NCBI GenBank assembly: GCA_964558115.1 | Contig: CAZLCI010000001.1 | Location: forward strand, 1-64,000 | Source: UBA3496 sp964558115 | GTDB taxonomy: Bacteria; UBA8248 | Direction: 5' to 3' | DNA: 64,000 nucleotides | Shown here: one piece after another, positions 43,841-52,557 of the stretch | How positions within the stretch are numbered: the first letter of the stretch is position 1 | Layout: every line of letters begins with the position of its first letter | Program-made: the position numbers and the translations under genes | The notes under the pieces: generated by a model | What the model saw: the letters and a program-made list of their open reading frames with translations, nothing else | Databases searched by the model: none | Told to the model about the DNA's origin: nothing

Positions 43841-44635
43841 ATGTGTTCGAGGATTTTCTTTTTTTTCTTATTTGGGTTTAGTTTTTTTATTTATGGATGT
43901 GATTTTTATCCGGTTTTTTCTGTGCCAAAAGAATCGGTATCAGGAGTTGTTCGTATAACCCCTCAACTTAAAAAAAGAGTGAAAAATGTAAGAACACTCT
44001 TTCTATATTTACAGTCTGAGCGAGGGGGGCCTCCTTTAGCTGTACAGAAATTAATTAATGTTAAGTTTCCTTACAATTTTATTCTAACAAAGAACGATTC
44101 GATGATGCCGGGAGTATCTTTTAGTGGTCGTGTTTTAGTTAGGGCAAGATTAGATGCTGACGGAATTGTCGGGCCTCTTACTAAAGGTGATTTTGAGGGT
44201 GTTTCTCGTGAAATTGTTCAAATCGGATCAAATAATGTCAACGTTATTATTGCAAGAGAGGGAAAAAGCAATAAAAAATCAAAAAAAAATTCTTTGGTTA
44301 GAAAAATATCTGGGGTGATTACAATTGATGATTCTTTAGTTTCTTTTAAAAACAAAAAATCTGTCTTATATGTTATTGCCAAAAATAAAAATAGACCGGC
44401 TCCAGTCGCAGTTGTAAGAATAATGTCCCCTTCGTTTCCATTTAAGTTTGAATTATCTGAAAGAAATGTCATGATGAGAGGTGTGAAATTTGACGGGAGG
44501 TATCGAATTGTAGCTCGTCTTGATTTTGATGGTATTGCTGGTCCAGTTGCAAAAGGAGACATGGAAGGTATCTCTAATGAGGAAATTTCCGTGGGGTCAT
44601 CTAACGTACGTATTAAAATAAATAAAAAATATTAG
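43841..44635 (+). CDS. lipoprotein with two tandem CcmI/CycH C-terminal-like domains
   Basis: A 264-residue protein with a lipobox-like FFIYGC, the Cys at position 20 following a very hydrophobic N-terminus. Residues about 34-137 and 156-260 are two copies of one unit (VSGVVRI and ISGVITI starts; NVNVII and NVRIKI ends; MMPGVSFSGRVLVRARLDADG aligned with MMRGVKFDGRYRIVARLDFDG). This unit resembles the C-terminal domain of CcmI/CycH, which binds apocytochrome c in haem attachment (a MMPG motif is shared). No ccm gene is nearby, so the role may be different, for example a periplasmic protein-binding lipoprotein. Eight bases follow the PfkB stop. Confidence 0.7.
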   Translation: MCSRIFFFFLFGFSFFIYGCDFYPVFSVPKESVSGVVRITPQLKKRVKNVRTLFLYLQSERGGPPLAVQKLINVKFPYNFILTKNDSMMPGVSFSGRVLVRARLDADGIVGPLTKGDFEGVSREIVQIGSNNVNVIIAREGKSNKKSKKNSLVRKISGVITIDDSLVSFKNKKSVLYVIAKNKNRPAPVAVVRIMSPSFPFKFELSERNVMMRGVKFDGRYRIVARLDFDGIAGPVAKGDMEGISNEEISVGSSNVRIKINKKY

Positions 44636-44762
44636 ATTGGTCATTTGAAGTAATTTTTATCTATAGCTTGAAAATGGCCGGTTTTTTGTTTAAATACTTT
44701 TAAATAGAAAATTTAGAATTTTATGTGTTTAATTATAAAATCTTTCCAATAAGGAGAAATCA

Positions 44763-45770
44763 GTGATAATTGACCCTCATGCCCATATAGCTCCACCTAG
44801 TTTTATAGAGGATGTAAGAAAAGGTAGTTTTGGTGATTCTGTAATTATTGAACCAGGTGAAGACTGGGAATTTTTAACAACTAAGAATACGGTTTTGGGA
44901 CAGGAAAGAATTCATAAAAATCCTCTTCCAAAAACAACTTATGATGTTGATCTTAGGCTTTCTGATATGAAGAATATGGGAGTTGATATGCAGGTTTTAT
45001 CAGTCGTTCCTCCCATGACATTTTACGCTTTAGATGCAGGATTGAACAAAGAAATCTCCTCATCCTTAAATGATGCTTTAACTGAATTGACTAAGACATA
45101 TCCTGAACAATTTCATTGCATGGCCCAGATTCCGCTTCAAGATCCAGATGCTGCTGCTTCTGAATTAGATCGTGCTGTAAAAAATGGGCATAAAGGTTGC
45201 CAGATAGCATCAAATGTTGCAGGAACAAATCTTGACGATTCTAGTCTTGATGTTGTATGGGCAAAGGCTTGTGAATTAGATGTCCCTGTTTTTATTCACC
45301 CTTCAGATGTTATGGGAGTAAATGATCGTCTTAAAGACTACTATCTTCGCAATTTTATTGGCAATCCTTTAGATACAACAATTTCGATGGCTTGCTTAAT
45401 TTTTGGTGGTGTTTTTGACAGGTTCCCAAATATTAAATTTTTAGTTTCCCACACTGGAGGTTTTACTCCTTGGATTCGTGGTCGCTGGGAACACGGTTAT
45501 GGTGAAAGACGTGAGCCGAAGGTTAATGGGGCAAAAAATCCTGAGCAATATATTGATAATTTTTATTATGACACAATAATTCATAATGCTGATTCTTTTG
45601 AATTTGCAGTCAACACTTTGGGCTCTGAACGAATTTTATATGGGACGGATTACCCGTTTGATATGGGTTATTTAGGTGCAGCAAAGGATATTCCTGGACT
45701 TTCGCGATTGTCGGATGCAGATCAAGATAAAATCTTGAGTGGGAATGTAAAAGAACTTTATAAAATATAA
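44763..45770 (+). CDS. amidohydrolase family 2 (ACMSD-like) protein, copy 1
   Basis: A 335-residue TIM-barrel metal enzyme of the aminocarboxymuconate-semialdehyde decarboxylase type. N-terminal DPHAHIAPP gives the two His; VPVFIHPSDVM, FLVSHTGGFTPWIRGRWEHG and LYGTDYPFDMGY supply the others and the final Asp. Such enzymes decarboxylate or hydrate aromatic or related acids. GTG start after AAGGAG. It is followed after 26 bases by a paralogue. Confidence 0.85.
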   Translation: MIIDPHAHIAPPSFIEDVRKGSFGDSVIIEPGEDWEFLTTKNTVLGQERIHKNPLPKTTYDVDLRLSDMKNMGVDMQVLSVVPPMTFYALDAGLNKEISSSLNDALTELTKTYPEQFHCMAQIPLQDPDAAASELDRAVKNGHKGCQIASNVAGTNLDDSSLDVVWAKACELDVPVFIHPSDVMGVNDRLKDYYLRNFIGNPLDTTISMACLIFGGVFDRFPNIKFLVSHTGGFTPWIRGRWEHGYGERREPKVNGAKNPEQYIDNFYYDTIIHNADSFEFAVNTLGSERILYGTDYPFDMGYLGAAKDIPGLSRLSDADQDKILSGNVKELYKI

Positions 45771-45796
45771 TTTCTTTTTAGACTTTGGAGTTTAAG

Positions 45797-46807
45797 ATGG
45801 TTATTGATCCTCACACGCATATTGTTCCTTCAGGTTTTTTAGAAGATGTTAGAAACAAAGCTTTTGGAGATACTGTAACCATTCAAAATGCGGATGGGAA
45901 GGAATGGATAGTTACGAAGAGTAATGTTCTTGGGAAAAGCAGGGAATTGAGAAATATTCTTACTCCGATGTATTATGAAGTTGATTTACGTTTAAAAGAT
46001 ATGGAGCGTATGGGAGTTAGTCGACAGATTCTGTCTGTTTCTCCGTCACTTACTTTTTATTCTCTAGACAAGTCGATTACTAATGATCTTGCTCAATCTA
46101 TGAACGATGCACTAATCGAAATTTCAAATAATAACTCTTCTGATTTTTCCTGTATGGCAACAGTTCCTCTCCAAGATCCTGAATTAGCAGCAGTAGAATT
46201 AGAACGTGCAATAAAAAACGGCCATCTTGGTGTTCAGATAGCGTCGAATGTTGCAGGCAAAAATTTGGACGATCCTAATCTGGATGTTTTTTGGCAAAAA
46301 GCACAAGATCTAGGGATTACTATATTTATCCATCCAATTGATACAATGGGTGCGGCAGATAGACTCAAGGATTTTTATTTACGTAATTTCATTGGGAATC
46401 CTCTTGATACAACTATAGCCGCTGCATGTTTGATTTTTGGAGGGGTTTTGGATCGTTTCCCAAATTTAAATTTCTTACTTTCTCATCTAGGTGGTTTTCT
46501 CCCTTGGATTCGAGGACGTTGGGAACATGGTTATGGAGAAAGAAGGGAACCAAAAGTACATGGTTCTAAGAACCCAGAAGAATATATAAATAGATTTTTT
46601 TACGATACCATAATTCATAATTCTGACTCATTTGAATTTGCCGTAAAAACTTTGGGTTCCGAAAGAGTTGTGTATGGGACGGATTATCCAGCAGACATGG
46701 CGAATCATGAAAATTGTCGTGAAATTCCTGGAATGAGCAAATTGGAAGAGAAACAGCAGAATGAAATTTTGGTTGAGAATGTACGTAAGCTTTATCAAAT
46801 TACTTGA
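45797..46807 (+). CDS. amidohydrolase family 2 (ACMSD-like) protein, copy 2
   Basis: About 336 residues from the ATG at 45797, which follows TGGAG; the GAG-led extension before it is not needed. It clearly resembles copy 1 over its whole length: DPHTHIVPSGF, FIHPIDTMG, FLLSHLGGFLPWIRGRWEHG and VYGTDYPADM. The strongest stretch reads NFIGNPLDTTI in both. The two arose by tandem duplication and may form a heteromer or act on related substrates. The nitrile hydratase-like pair follows 74 bases later. Confidence 0.86.
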   Translation: MVIDPHTHIVPSGFLEDVRNKAFGDTVTIQNADGKEWIVTKSNVLGKSRELRNILTPMYYEVDLRLKDMERMGVSRQILSVSPSLTFYSLDKSITNDLAQSMNDALIEISNNNSSDFSCMATVPLQDPELAAVELERAIKNGHLGVQIASNVAGKNLDDPNLDVFWQKAQDLGITIFIHPIDTMGAADRLKDFYLRNFIGNPLDTTIAAACLIFGGVLDRFPNLNFLLSHLGGFLPWIRGRWEHGYGERREPKVHGSKNPEEYINRFFYDTIIHNSDSFEFAVKTLGSERVVYGTDYPADMANHENCREIPGMSKLEEKQQNEILVENVRKLYQIT

Positions 46808-46881
46808 AAATAGATTTGTCTTTCGTTACTCTTTTTGTATTGATTTTAAATTTTTTTTTTAATTAAACTCGTGGGGTAAAG

Positions 46882-47163
46882 GTGTCAAAATTTGAAGTTG
46901 GAGAAGAAGTTCGAATAAAAGACACTTATTTCGAAGGTCATCATAGAACAACTGAATATGTGAAGGGCAAATCTGGAAAGATTATTCGTTATTTTGGAAA
47001 TTACGAGAACCCTGAAATTCTTGCTTATGGTGGAGACGGAAAGCCTTCCCAAGATCTGTATTGGGTTCAGTTTAATTTAAATGATCTTTGGGAACATAAA
47101 CCAGGTGAGAAGAAGGATAAGTTGAATATTGAAATCTATGACCATTGGATTGAAGCATTATAG
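46882..47163 (+). CDS. nitrile hydratase beta subunit-like protein, C-terminal SH3-type domain only
   Basis: 93 residues that match the C-terminal half of nitrile hydratase beta: FEVGEEVRIKD, GHHRTTEYVKGKSGKIIR and a closing DLYWVQFNLNDLWEH plus EIYDHWIEAL. Full beta subunits have about 220 residues, the first half being helical; that half is missing here. Thiocyanate hydrolase also splits beta into two chains, but no second chain is present in this window. The kept Arg of GHHR lies near the metal in the known fold; the other beta Arg is on the missing half. GTG start; 20 bases to the alpha subunit. Confidence 0.75.
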   Translation: MSKFEVGEEVRIKDTYFEGHHRTTEYVKGKSGKIIRYFGNYENPEILAYGGDGKPSQDLYWVQFNLNDLWEHKPGEKKDKLNIEIYDHWIEAL

Positions 47164-47183
47164 TTTCCTTAAGGAGAAAATAA

Positions 47184-47936
47184 ATGTCAGACAACCACCA
47201 TGGAAGTGGGCATCATCATAATCATCCTCATGACAATGAAAGTCCGTATAGTCACGATTTGTCATCGCATAATGCTCGAATGAAATCGGATGAAGCTTAC
47301 ATGGAAGATAAGGTTGTTCCTGTAGAGCACGATCTGGATTATTTTCAGGTACGTGTTGTTGGATTATTGAATCTTTTGAGAGAGAAGGGGATAGTAACTA
47401 CTGATGAAATGCGACGTACGGTAGAGGATATATATGCTCAAACTCCAACAACTGGTGCCAGGGTAGTTGCTCGAGCCTGGGTTGACGATGAATTTAAAGA
47501 ACGTCTTCTTGCTGACGCACATTCTGCATGCGGAGAAATGGAAATAGATATAGAAGCAAGCAGTGTTACTAAATTGATAGTTGTTGAAAATACTGAAAGT
47601 TTACATTACATGGTCGTTTGTACTTTATGTTCTTGTTATCCAAGAGTACTTCTTGGACAACCTCCTACCTGGTATAAAAGTTTCCCTTACCGGTCAAAGG
47701 CAGTTACTGATCCTAGAGGTGCCTTGCTTGATTTGGGATACACTCCTCCAGAAGATATTGAATTAGTCGTTATAGATAGTAATGCCGACTGTCGATATCT
47801 TGTCATACCTCGTCGTCCAGCCGGAACAGAAGAATTGGGAGAAGAGGCATTGTCTAGGCTCGTCACTCGTGATTCTATGATTGGTGTTGCAGATGCATTG
47901 ACACCGGAAGAATATGAGAAGGTAGCGTTCGATTAA
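47184..47936 (+). CDS. nitrile hydratase alpha/thiocyanate hydrolase gamma-like subunit
   Basis: A 250-residue metal subunit with the cobalt-type claw C146-T-L-C149-S-C151 in VVCTLCSCYPRVLLGQPPTWY. The Cys are normally oxidised to sulfinate and sulfenate and bind Co(III). RPAGTEELGEEALSRLVTRDSMIG at the end is standard. The first 30 residues are His-rich (nine His), a feature I do not expect in the family and perhaps a metal reservoir or chaperone site. It could hydrate nitriles or act on thiocyanate or a related compound. ATG follows AAGGAG. Its end overlaps the MFS gene by four bases. Confidence 0.85.
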   Translation: MSDNHHGSGHHHNHPHDNESPYSHDLSSHNARMKSDEAYMEDKVVPVEHDLDYFQVRVVGLLNLLREKGIVTTDEMRRTVEDIYAQTPTTGARVVARAWVDDEFKERLLADAHSACGEMEIDIEASSVTKLIVVENTESLHYMVVCTLCSCYPRVLLGQPPTWYKSFPYRSKAVTDPRGALLDLGYTPPEDIELVVIDSNADCRYLVIPRRPAGTEELGEEALSRLVTRDSMIGVADALTPEEYEKVAFD

Positions 47937-49192
47937 TTAGTTTTCTTCTGTGTAGATAAAATTAATGCAGAAACTCCTGATATGATAAACATTAATGAAG
48001 CGATAGAAAATCCCCAATAGTAATTCAAGTGTATATCATAAAGGAAGCCGGTGAACCATGCCCCAAATCCGCCAAAAATGGCAAAAAGACACATTGCGAT
48101 ACCATTTGTCTTGCCAAATTTTTCACCTGAAAAATGGTCTGCCATTATTGCTGATGCAGTTGAACGTATAAGACCGAGAGCTATACCGTTTGTAATAGTT
48201 AATAAGTAAATTGACCATGGTGCGAAAGTAATATTGTATTTTCCTATCACGAACATTGAGATTACTCCGAGCAAACTACCTGTTAAAAACGTAGGAGTTC
48301 TTCCGTAGTAATCTGAAATTGAACTAATCAAATAGCCTACGATTAAAGATGCACCCCAGGTTGCAAAAATTCCTGCAGAAGAAAGATTCGTTATTCCGTG
48401 ATCTGTCAAATGAGCAGGAAAGTGAACTAAGAGAACAGTAAAAACATAAGCAATAGGCAGAAATAAAAATAAAAAAAGATAAAAACGAAATGAAAAAAAA
48501 TTAACGGGGTCATTATGAATGTTTTTTGGAAAAGATTTTTCTTTTTTTGTATGTTTTTTCTCTAAATGTAAAAAAGGGTGATCGGCAACCGTATTTTTTT
48601 GTTCAGGAAGATCACGATGGAATATTGCTGCGAGAGGAAGTGTAATGAATAGAATCAAAACAGAAAAAAAAACGTAACTCATTCTCCAGCCAAGAGCAAG
48701 AATGAGAATTGGCGTAAAAAAATTTAATATAAATGCAGTACCTTGAGCGGAACTAGAAATACCTAGAGCAAGTCCTCTTTTAGTAATAAACCAGTTAGAA
48801 AGAGTTGGTACTTGCGCAACCCAAGTACTTGATGCAAATCCAATATTCATAAGAAAGTAAGTTAGATAAAAGAAAGTAAGACTATTTATTTGACTTCCCA
48901 ACAAGAGAGAAAGTCCGAAAACAGCAATTCCTGCAGACATTGTTAAACGTATACTTAATCTGTCAGAAATCCATCCAGAAAAAAGAGAGCAGACTGATTG
49001 TGCAAACATTCCAATTGAAAATGCAGCTGCAGTTTCAGCACGTGACCACGAAAATTCGTTTGAAATATCTTTAAAGAAAAAACCAAAACTTGAACGTGTT
49101 CCTATGAGTGAGAGCATTACAAAATAAACAATCGAAAGCACGATCCATCCATACCATATTTTATTTTGGTTTTTTTGTATTTTTAGTTTCAA
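47933..49192 (-). CDS. MFS transporter, monocarboxylate-type
   Basis: A 419-residue polytopic protein with about 12 helices. The opening KIWYGWIVLSIVYFVMLSLIGTRSSFGFFFKDI and GWISDRLSIRLTMSAG resemble the oxalate/formate and monocarboxylate branch of the MFS. The middle loop (residues about 195-230) is charged. It probably moves a small organic acid. Convergent with the nitrile hydratase-like pair and same strand as the amidohydrolase upstream, so it could serve the same catabolic set. Confidence 0.84.
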   Translation of the reverse strand: MKLKIQKNQNKIWYGWIVLSIVYFVMLSLIGTRSSFGFFFKDISNEFSWSRAETAAAFSIGMFAQSVCSLFSGWISDRLSIRLTMSAGIAVFGLSLLLGSQINSLTFFYLTYFLMNIGFASSTWVAQVPTLSNWFITKRGLALGISSSAQGTAFILNFFTPILILALGWRMSYVFFSVLILFITLPLAAIFHRDLPEQKNTVADHPFLHLEKKHTKKEKSFPKNIHNDPVNFFSFRFYLFLFLFLPIAYVFTVLLVHFPAHLTDHGITNLSSAGIFATWGASLIVGYLISSISDYYGRTPTFLTGSLLGVISMFVIGKYNITFAPWSIYLLTITNGIALGLIRSTASAIMADHFSGEKFGKTNGIAMCLFAIFGGFGAWFTGFLYDIHLNYYWGFSIASLMFIISGVSALILSTQKKTN

Positions 49193-49216
49193 TTATGATT
49201 ACCTACTAGGAGTATT

Positions 49217-49540
49217 TTAGTTTTCCCAAAAGGAATAGCCAGAAAAAGTTTTTTCTACTCTGTTCAATGCAGCTTTAGATAAACGTACCCCTTCAATTTC
49301 TACTTCGTGAATTTCAGGATGTTGCAATAACCTTTGTCTTACACCGAGTGCATAGGTAACACTTTTTAAAGGACATCCAAGACAAGCACCCTCAAAGGCA
49401 AGTTGAACAGTTTTATCATCTTTTATTTTAACAAAGCGTATACCACCGCCATGTATTTTTAAAAGTGGTTTGATTTGTGTTTCGATCAAGTCATTAATGT
49501 CTTTTTCTAATTCATGTTCTTTCATAAAAAAATATACCAT
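49217..49540 (-). CDS. NifU C-terminal-like iron-sulfur scaffold protein
   Basis: The 107-residue protein consists almost only of a NifU-like C-terminal domain: PLLKIHGGGIRFVKIKDDKTVQLAFEGACLGCPLKSVTYALGVRQRL, with the CxxC (CLGC) that holds a transient 4Fe-4S cluster. Stand-alone Nfu proteins carry clusters to targets such as complex I and radical SAM enzymes, both in this window. The ATG lies directly after the stop of the amidohydrolase at 49542, so translation is probably coupled. Confidence 0.88.
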   Translation of the reverse strand: MVYFFMKEHELEKDINDLIETQIKPLLKIHGGGIRFVKIKDDKTVQLAFEGACLGCPLKSVTYALGVRQRLLQHPEIHEVEIEGVRLSKAALNRVEKTFSGYSFWEN

Positions 49541-49541
49541 T

Positions 49542-50561
49542 TTATTTTTTGATAAATTCTTTTTTCTTAGATTCCAGATCTATATCGAATAATCTTGCTT
49601 GGTTCTCTGCTAAAATATTTCTTTTGTCTTCTTCTGTAATTTCTGGATAACCGTAATCCTCTTGAAGTTGTTCGTCAATTTTCATGTTCCATATCCAATC
49701 TAGGATAGGTCTTGGATTTCCAAGAAGTGGTGCTTCTGAACCCCACAGAATTCGATCAGAACCTACATCTCTTAGTAGCCTTCCTATCCACTCTTTAAAA
49801 GTTCTTGGTGCGACCATAGGAGTATGGCCTATGCCTGAAAGAACTAAGAAAACATTTGGGTATCTAGAGGCAATCCAGACGGTTTCTTCAAAATATGGGA
49901 CGGCTAGATGATGTATTCCAAAAGATAAATCCGGAAAATCCATCGCAGCTCTTTCAATATCTAGAGGAGAAAGGTCCCTTAAACTAGCTCTCGTAATTGG
50001 ATTGCCTTTATGGAACTGAAAAATTTTCATTCCAAGTTCAAGACCTTTTTCATATAGAGGATAGGCAATTTCTGGATCATCACATGCCCAAGACTTTCCA
50101 TCTACATGAGCATTGTATATTTTAATTGATTTTGCTCCCATTTCTTTAACCTGTTCTTCCATTTGTTCCAGTGCTCCCTCTAAACTTGGGTACATAGGAT
50201 CAACTGCGCCACAAAATAAAACTCTTTCTGGAAAGGCTTTTGAAAATTCATACTGTGCTTTCACGGGAGCGAAACCATCTTTGTAAAGATCAAATAAAGG
50301 AACTGCTTGGGCCATTGCCATATCTGTTCCAGAATCCTCAAAAAGCAATTTGCCAAGGTCTTCGGAAGTCCATTTCCTAGCAAAGCCTTGAATTGGATCC
50401 CAGGAAGAGTAAATATCGTTTTCTGATCTTTGTCTTCGACCAAGAACTTTATTTAGATGATATTGTCTATCAAAATCACTCTCTTTTGATTTTAAGTTTT
50501 CGTCAGAATAGTCGTACATATGAACAACGTTATCGAAAATGAATACGTCTTTCTCTATCAT
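49542..50561 (-). CDS. amidohydrolase family 2 protein, third copy
   Basis: A 339-residue TIM-barrel protein of the Amidohydro_2 family but well diverged from the pair at 44763-46807. MKIFQFHKGNPI, DLSFGIHHLAVPYFEE and RILWGSEAPLL carry the later His/Asp positions, and the N-terminal HxH is replaced by FDNVVHMYDYSDE. The metal site may therefore be partial. It is co-transcribed with the NifU-like gene and may feed the same catabolic set. Confidence 0.78.
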   Translation of the reverse strand: MIEKDVFIFDNVVHMYDYSDENLKSKESDFDRQYHLNKVLGRRQRSENDIYSSWDPIQGFARKWTSEDLGKLLFEDSGTDMAMAQAVPLFDLYKDGFAPVKAQYEFSKAFPERVLFCGAVDPMYPSLEGALEQMEEQVKEMGAKSIKIYNAHVDGKSWACDDPEIAYPLYEKGLELGMKIFQFHKGNPITRASLRDLSPLDIERAAMDFPDLSFGIHHLAVPYFEETVWIASRYPNVFLVLSGIGHTPMVAPRTFKEWIGRLLRDVGSDRILWGSEAPLLGNPRPILDWIWNMKIDEQLQEDYGYPEITEEDKRNILAENQARLFDIDLESKKKEFIKK

Positions 50562-50702
50562 TATTACTCTCCAATATAGGATTTTTATTGATCGTATAAC
50601 ATAGTGAGTTTGAACTCAAAGTTAATTTTTAAGAGAAAGAAGAAACACTTTTTTGAAATCCTAGGTATAATCTTTTCGTTTTCTCTTTAAATAATTTTTG
50701 GT

Positions 50703-51584
50703 GTGGGGTTTTTTTTGGACTGGATCGCCTTATCTCTTGTTTCTGCAATGGCTCAAGTGTTGAGAAATGTGTCTATGAAATCCATTGGACATAATCTTGA
50801 TGAATATATAAATGTCTTAGGTCGATTTTTTATGACATTGCCATTTGCAGGATTAGTTCTCTATTTAACGGGTATTCCTAAAATCCATTCTGATTTTTAT
50901 ATTGCTTGTAGCATCTTTGCAGTGTCCCAGACTATTGCCACACTTGCACTGTCGAAAGCGCTATTATATGGGAAAATTGGTGCGGTAACAGCACTTTGGA
51001 AGATTTCAATTGTATGGCTGATGTTGCTTGAATATTTTACTGCTGACGATACCCCTTCTTTCTTTGGTATTACTGGTATACTAATTACTCTTTTAGGAGT
51101 TTATTTTCTTAATGTCTCAAGATCAAAAATATCATTTTGGGAGCCATTGAGAATACTTTTTAAAGATAAAGGAATGAGATACGCTTTAATTTCATCAATA
51201 ATGTTTGCACCTTCAGCGCTTACTTTTAAATGGGCAGCTGTTTCTTCAAGTGGTCCTATGGGAACATTTGGTACGTATGTAGCGGCATTTGTTTTTACTT
51301 TACCTATAGTGTTTTATAAATCTAAATCAGATTTATCAAAGATCTCTTCTTCTTGGAAAGATTTTTTGGCATTAGGTTTTTTTGCTGCTCTTAACAGCTT
51401 GATTCTTGCAGAAGCATATCAAATGACTTTTGCATCATATGTAGAATCTATTAGGCAGACAGAAGTTTTGCTTGCTATATTTATTGGGTATGTTTTTTTA
51501 AAAGAAAAGGAACGTTTTTGGGAAGTTTTTTTTGGTGGTTCAATAATTATATCTGGGCTTGTGATCTTGATTCTGTTAGGTTAA
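50703..51584 (+). CDS. EamA/DMT-family transporter
   Basis: A 293-residue protein with about ten hydrophobic helices in two EamA repeats (for example LVSAMAQVLRNVSMKSIGHNLDEYINVLGR and FGGSIIISGLVILILLG at the end). A GTG at 50703 opens the frame; a TTG at 50715 has a GTGGGG-like site and is the other candidate, four codons later. The substrate is unknown. It is unrelated in detail to the EamA gene at 4654. The nuo operon promoter follows it. Confidence 0.82.
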   Translation: MGFFLDWIALSLVSAMAQVLRNVSMKSIGHNLDEYINVLGRFFMTLPFAGLVLYLTGIPKIHSDFYIACSIFAVSQTIATLALSKALLYGKIGAVTALWKISIVWLMLLEYFTADDTPSFFGITGILITLLGVYFLNVSRSKISFWEPLRILFKDKGMRYALISSIMFAPSALTFKWAAVSSSGPMGTFGTYVAAFVFTLPIVFYKSKSDLSKISSSWKDFLALGFFAALNSLILAEAYQMTFASYVESIRQTEVLLAIFIGYVFLKEKERFWEVFFGGSIIISGLVILILLG

Positions 51585-51596
51585 TTCAGGTAAATG

Positions 51597-51626
51597 TTGA
51601 CACTTGCCCCCCACGATCCCTAATAT
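51597..51626 (+). promoter_or_regulatory. promoter of the nuo operon
   Basis: A perfect TTGACA (51597-51602) and TAATAT (51621-51626) are 18 bases apart with a C-rich spacer. The predicted start is about 50 bases before nuoA. It is the best sigma70-like promoter I see in this part of the window. Confidence 0.65.
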
Positions 51627-51685
51627 GCTCCTGAGATTTACAGATTTTGTTTTTTTATATTAATTTTAAGTTTTAGAGGTTTAAT

Positions 51686-52042
51686 TTGTCTCAAGATTTT
51701 CTGCCTATTTTTATGATGATTGGATTAGCGACTTGTTTTGCTTTTTTGAATATTTGTATAACTTTTTTGTTTGGTAAGAGAACTCCTTCAAACAAAAAGA
51801 ATGTAGCTTATGAATGTGGAATTATTCCTGAAACGAGTGCGAGAGGACGCTTTTCGATACAGTTCTTTTTGGTAGCAATCCTTTTTATTGTTTTTGATGT
51901 TGAAATAATTTTTTTATATCCATGGGCTGTTAATCTGAAAAGTCTTGGGGTTTTTGGTTTTGTGGCAGTTATGCCTTTTGTTTTCTTGCTTTTTGCAAGT
52001 TTAATTTATGAGTGGAAAAGAGGGGCTTTAGATTGGGATTAG
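51686..52042 (+). CDS. nuoA: NADH-quinone oxidoreductase subunit A
   Basis: A 118-residue, three-helix membrane subunit of complex I. KKNVAYECGIIPETSARGRFSIQFFLVAILFIVFDVEIIFLYPWA is the invariant block, with YECG and the quinone-channel loop and the Asp-Val-Glu pair. TTG start after AGAGG. First gene of a full operon; it overlaps nuoB by about ten bases. Confidence 0.95.
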   Translation: MSQDFLPIFMMIGLATCFAFLNICITFLFGKRTPSNKKNVAYECGIIPETSARGRFSIQFFLVAILFIVFDVEIIFLYPWAVNLKSLGVFGFVAVMPFVFLLFASLIYEWKRGALDWD

Positions 52043-52521
52043 AAGAAAAACTGGAAGGTAGTGTTGTTCTAGGCAGGATATCTGACGCAATAAAATGGGC
52101 TAGAAAAAATAGTCTTTGGCCTGCACTTTTTGGTCTTGCATGTTGTGCTATAGAAATGATGTCTACTTCTGCTTCAAAATATGATATTTCTCGATTTGGA
52201 GCGGAGGTTTTTCGTGCTTCTCCTAGACAAGCAGATTTAATGATTGTGGCGGGTAGAGTGTCAAAAAAAATGGCGCCGGTTTTAAGGCAGATTTATGATC
52301 AAATGCCAGAACCAAAATGGGTAATTTCCATGGGCGCATGCGCTTCAACCGGAGGTGTTTTTAATAATTATGCTCTCGTTCAAGGAGTAGATGAAGTAGT
52401 GCCCGTTGACATTTATGTGCCTGGTTGTCCTCCTAGGCCAGAGACACTTATAGACGGGATTTTAAAACTTCAAAAGAAAATTGAGGCGGAAGGTCTTGTT
52501 AGGAATAAAATCCTCAGTTGA
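52033..52521 (+). CDS. nuoB: NADH-quinone oxidoreductase subunit B
   Basis: About 162 residues. The TTG at 52033 follows a GAGGGG site by seven bases, whereas the GTG at 52012 would overlap nuoA by 31 bases and lacks one, so I prefer the TTG. The N2 cluster ligands are present: LACCAIEM (adjacent Cys), SMGACAST and VPGCPPRPE. It carries electrons to quinone at the joint of the two arms. Confidence 0.95.
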   Translation: MGLEEKLEGSVVLGRISDAIKWARKNSLWPALFGLACCAIEMMSTSASKYDISRFGAEVFRASPRQADLMIVAGRVSKKMAPVLRQIYDQMPEPKWVISMGACASTGGVFNNYALVQGVDEVVPVDIYVPGCPPRPETLIDGILKLQKKIEAEGLVRNKILS

Positions 52522-52557
52522 TTTCCATTTTTAGGTGAAAGATACAAAGGGTAAAAG

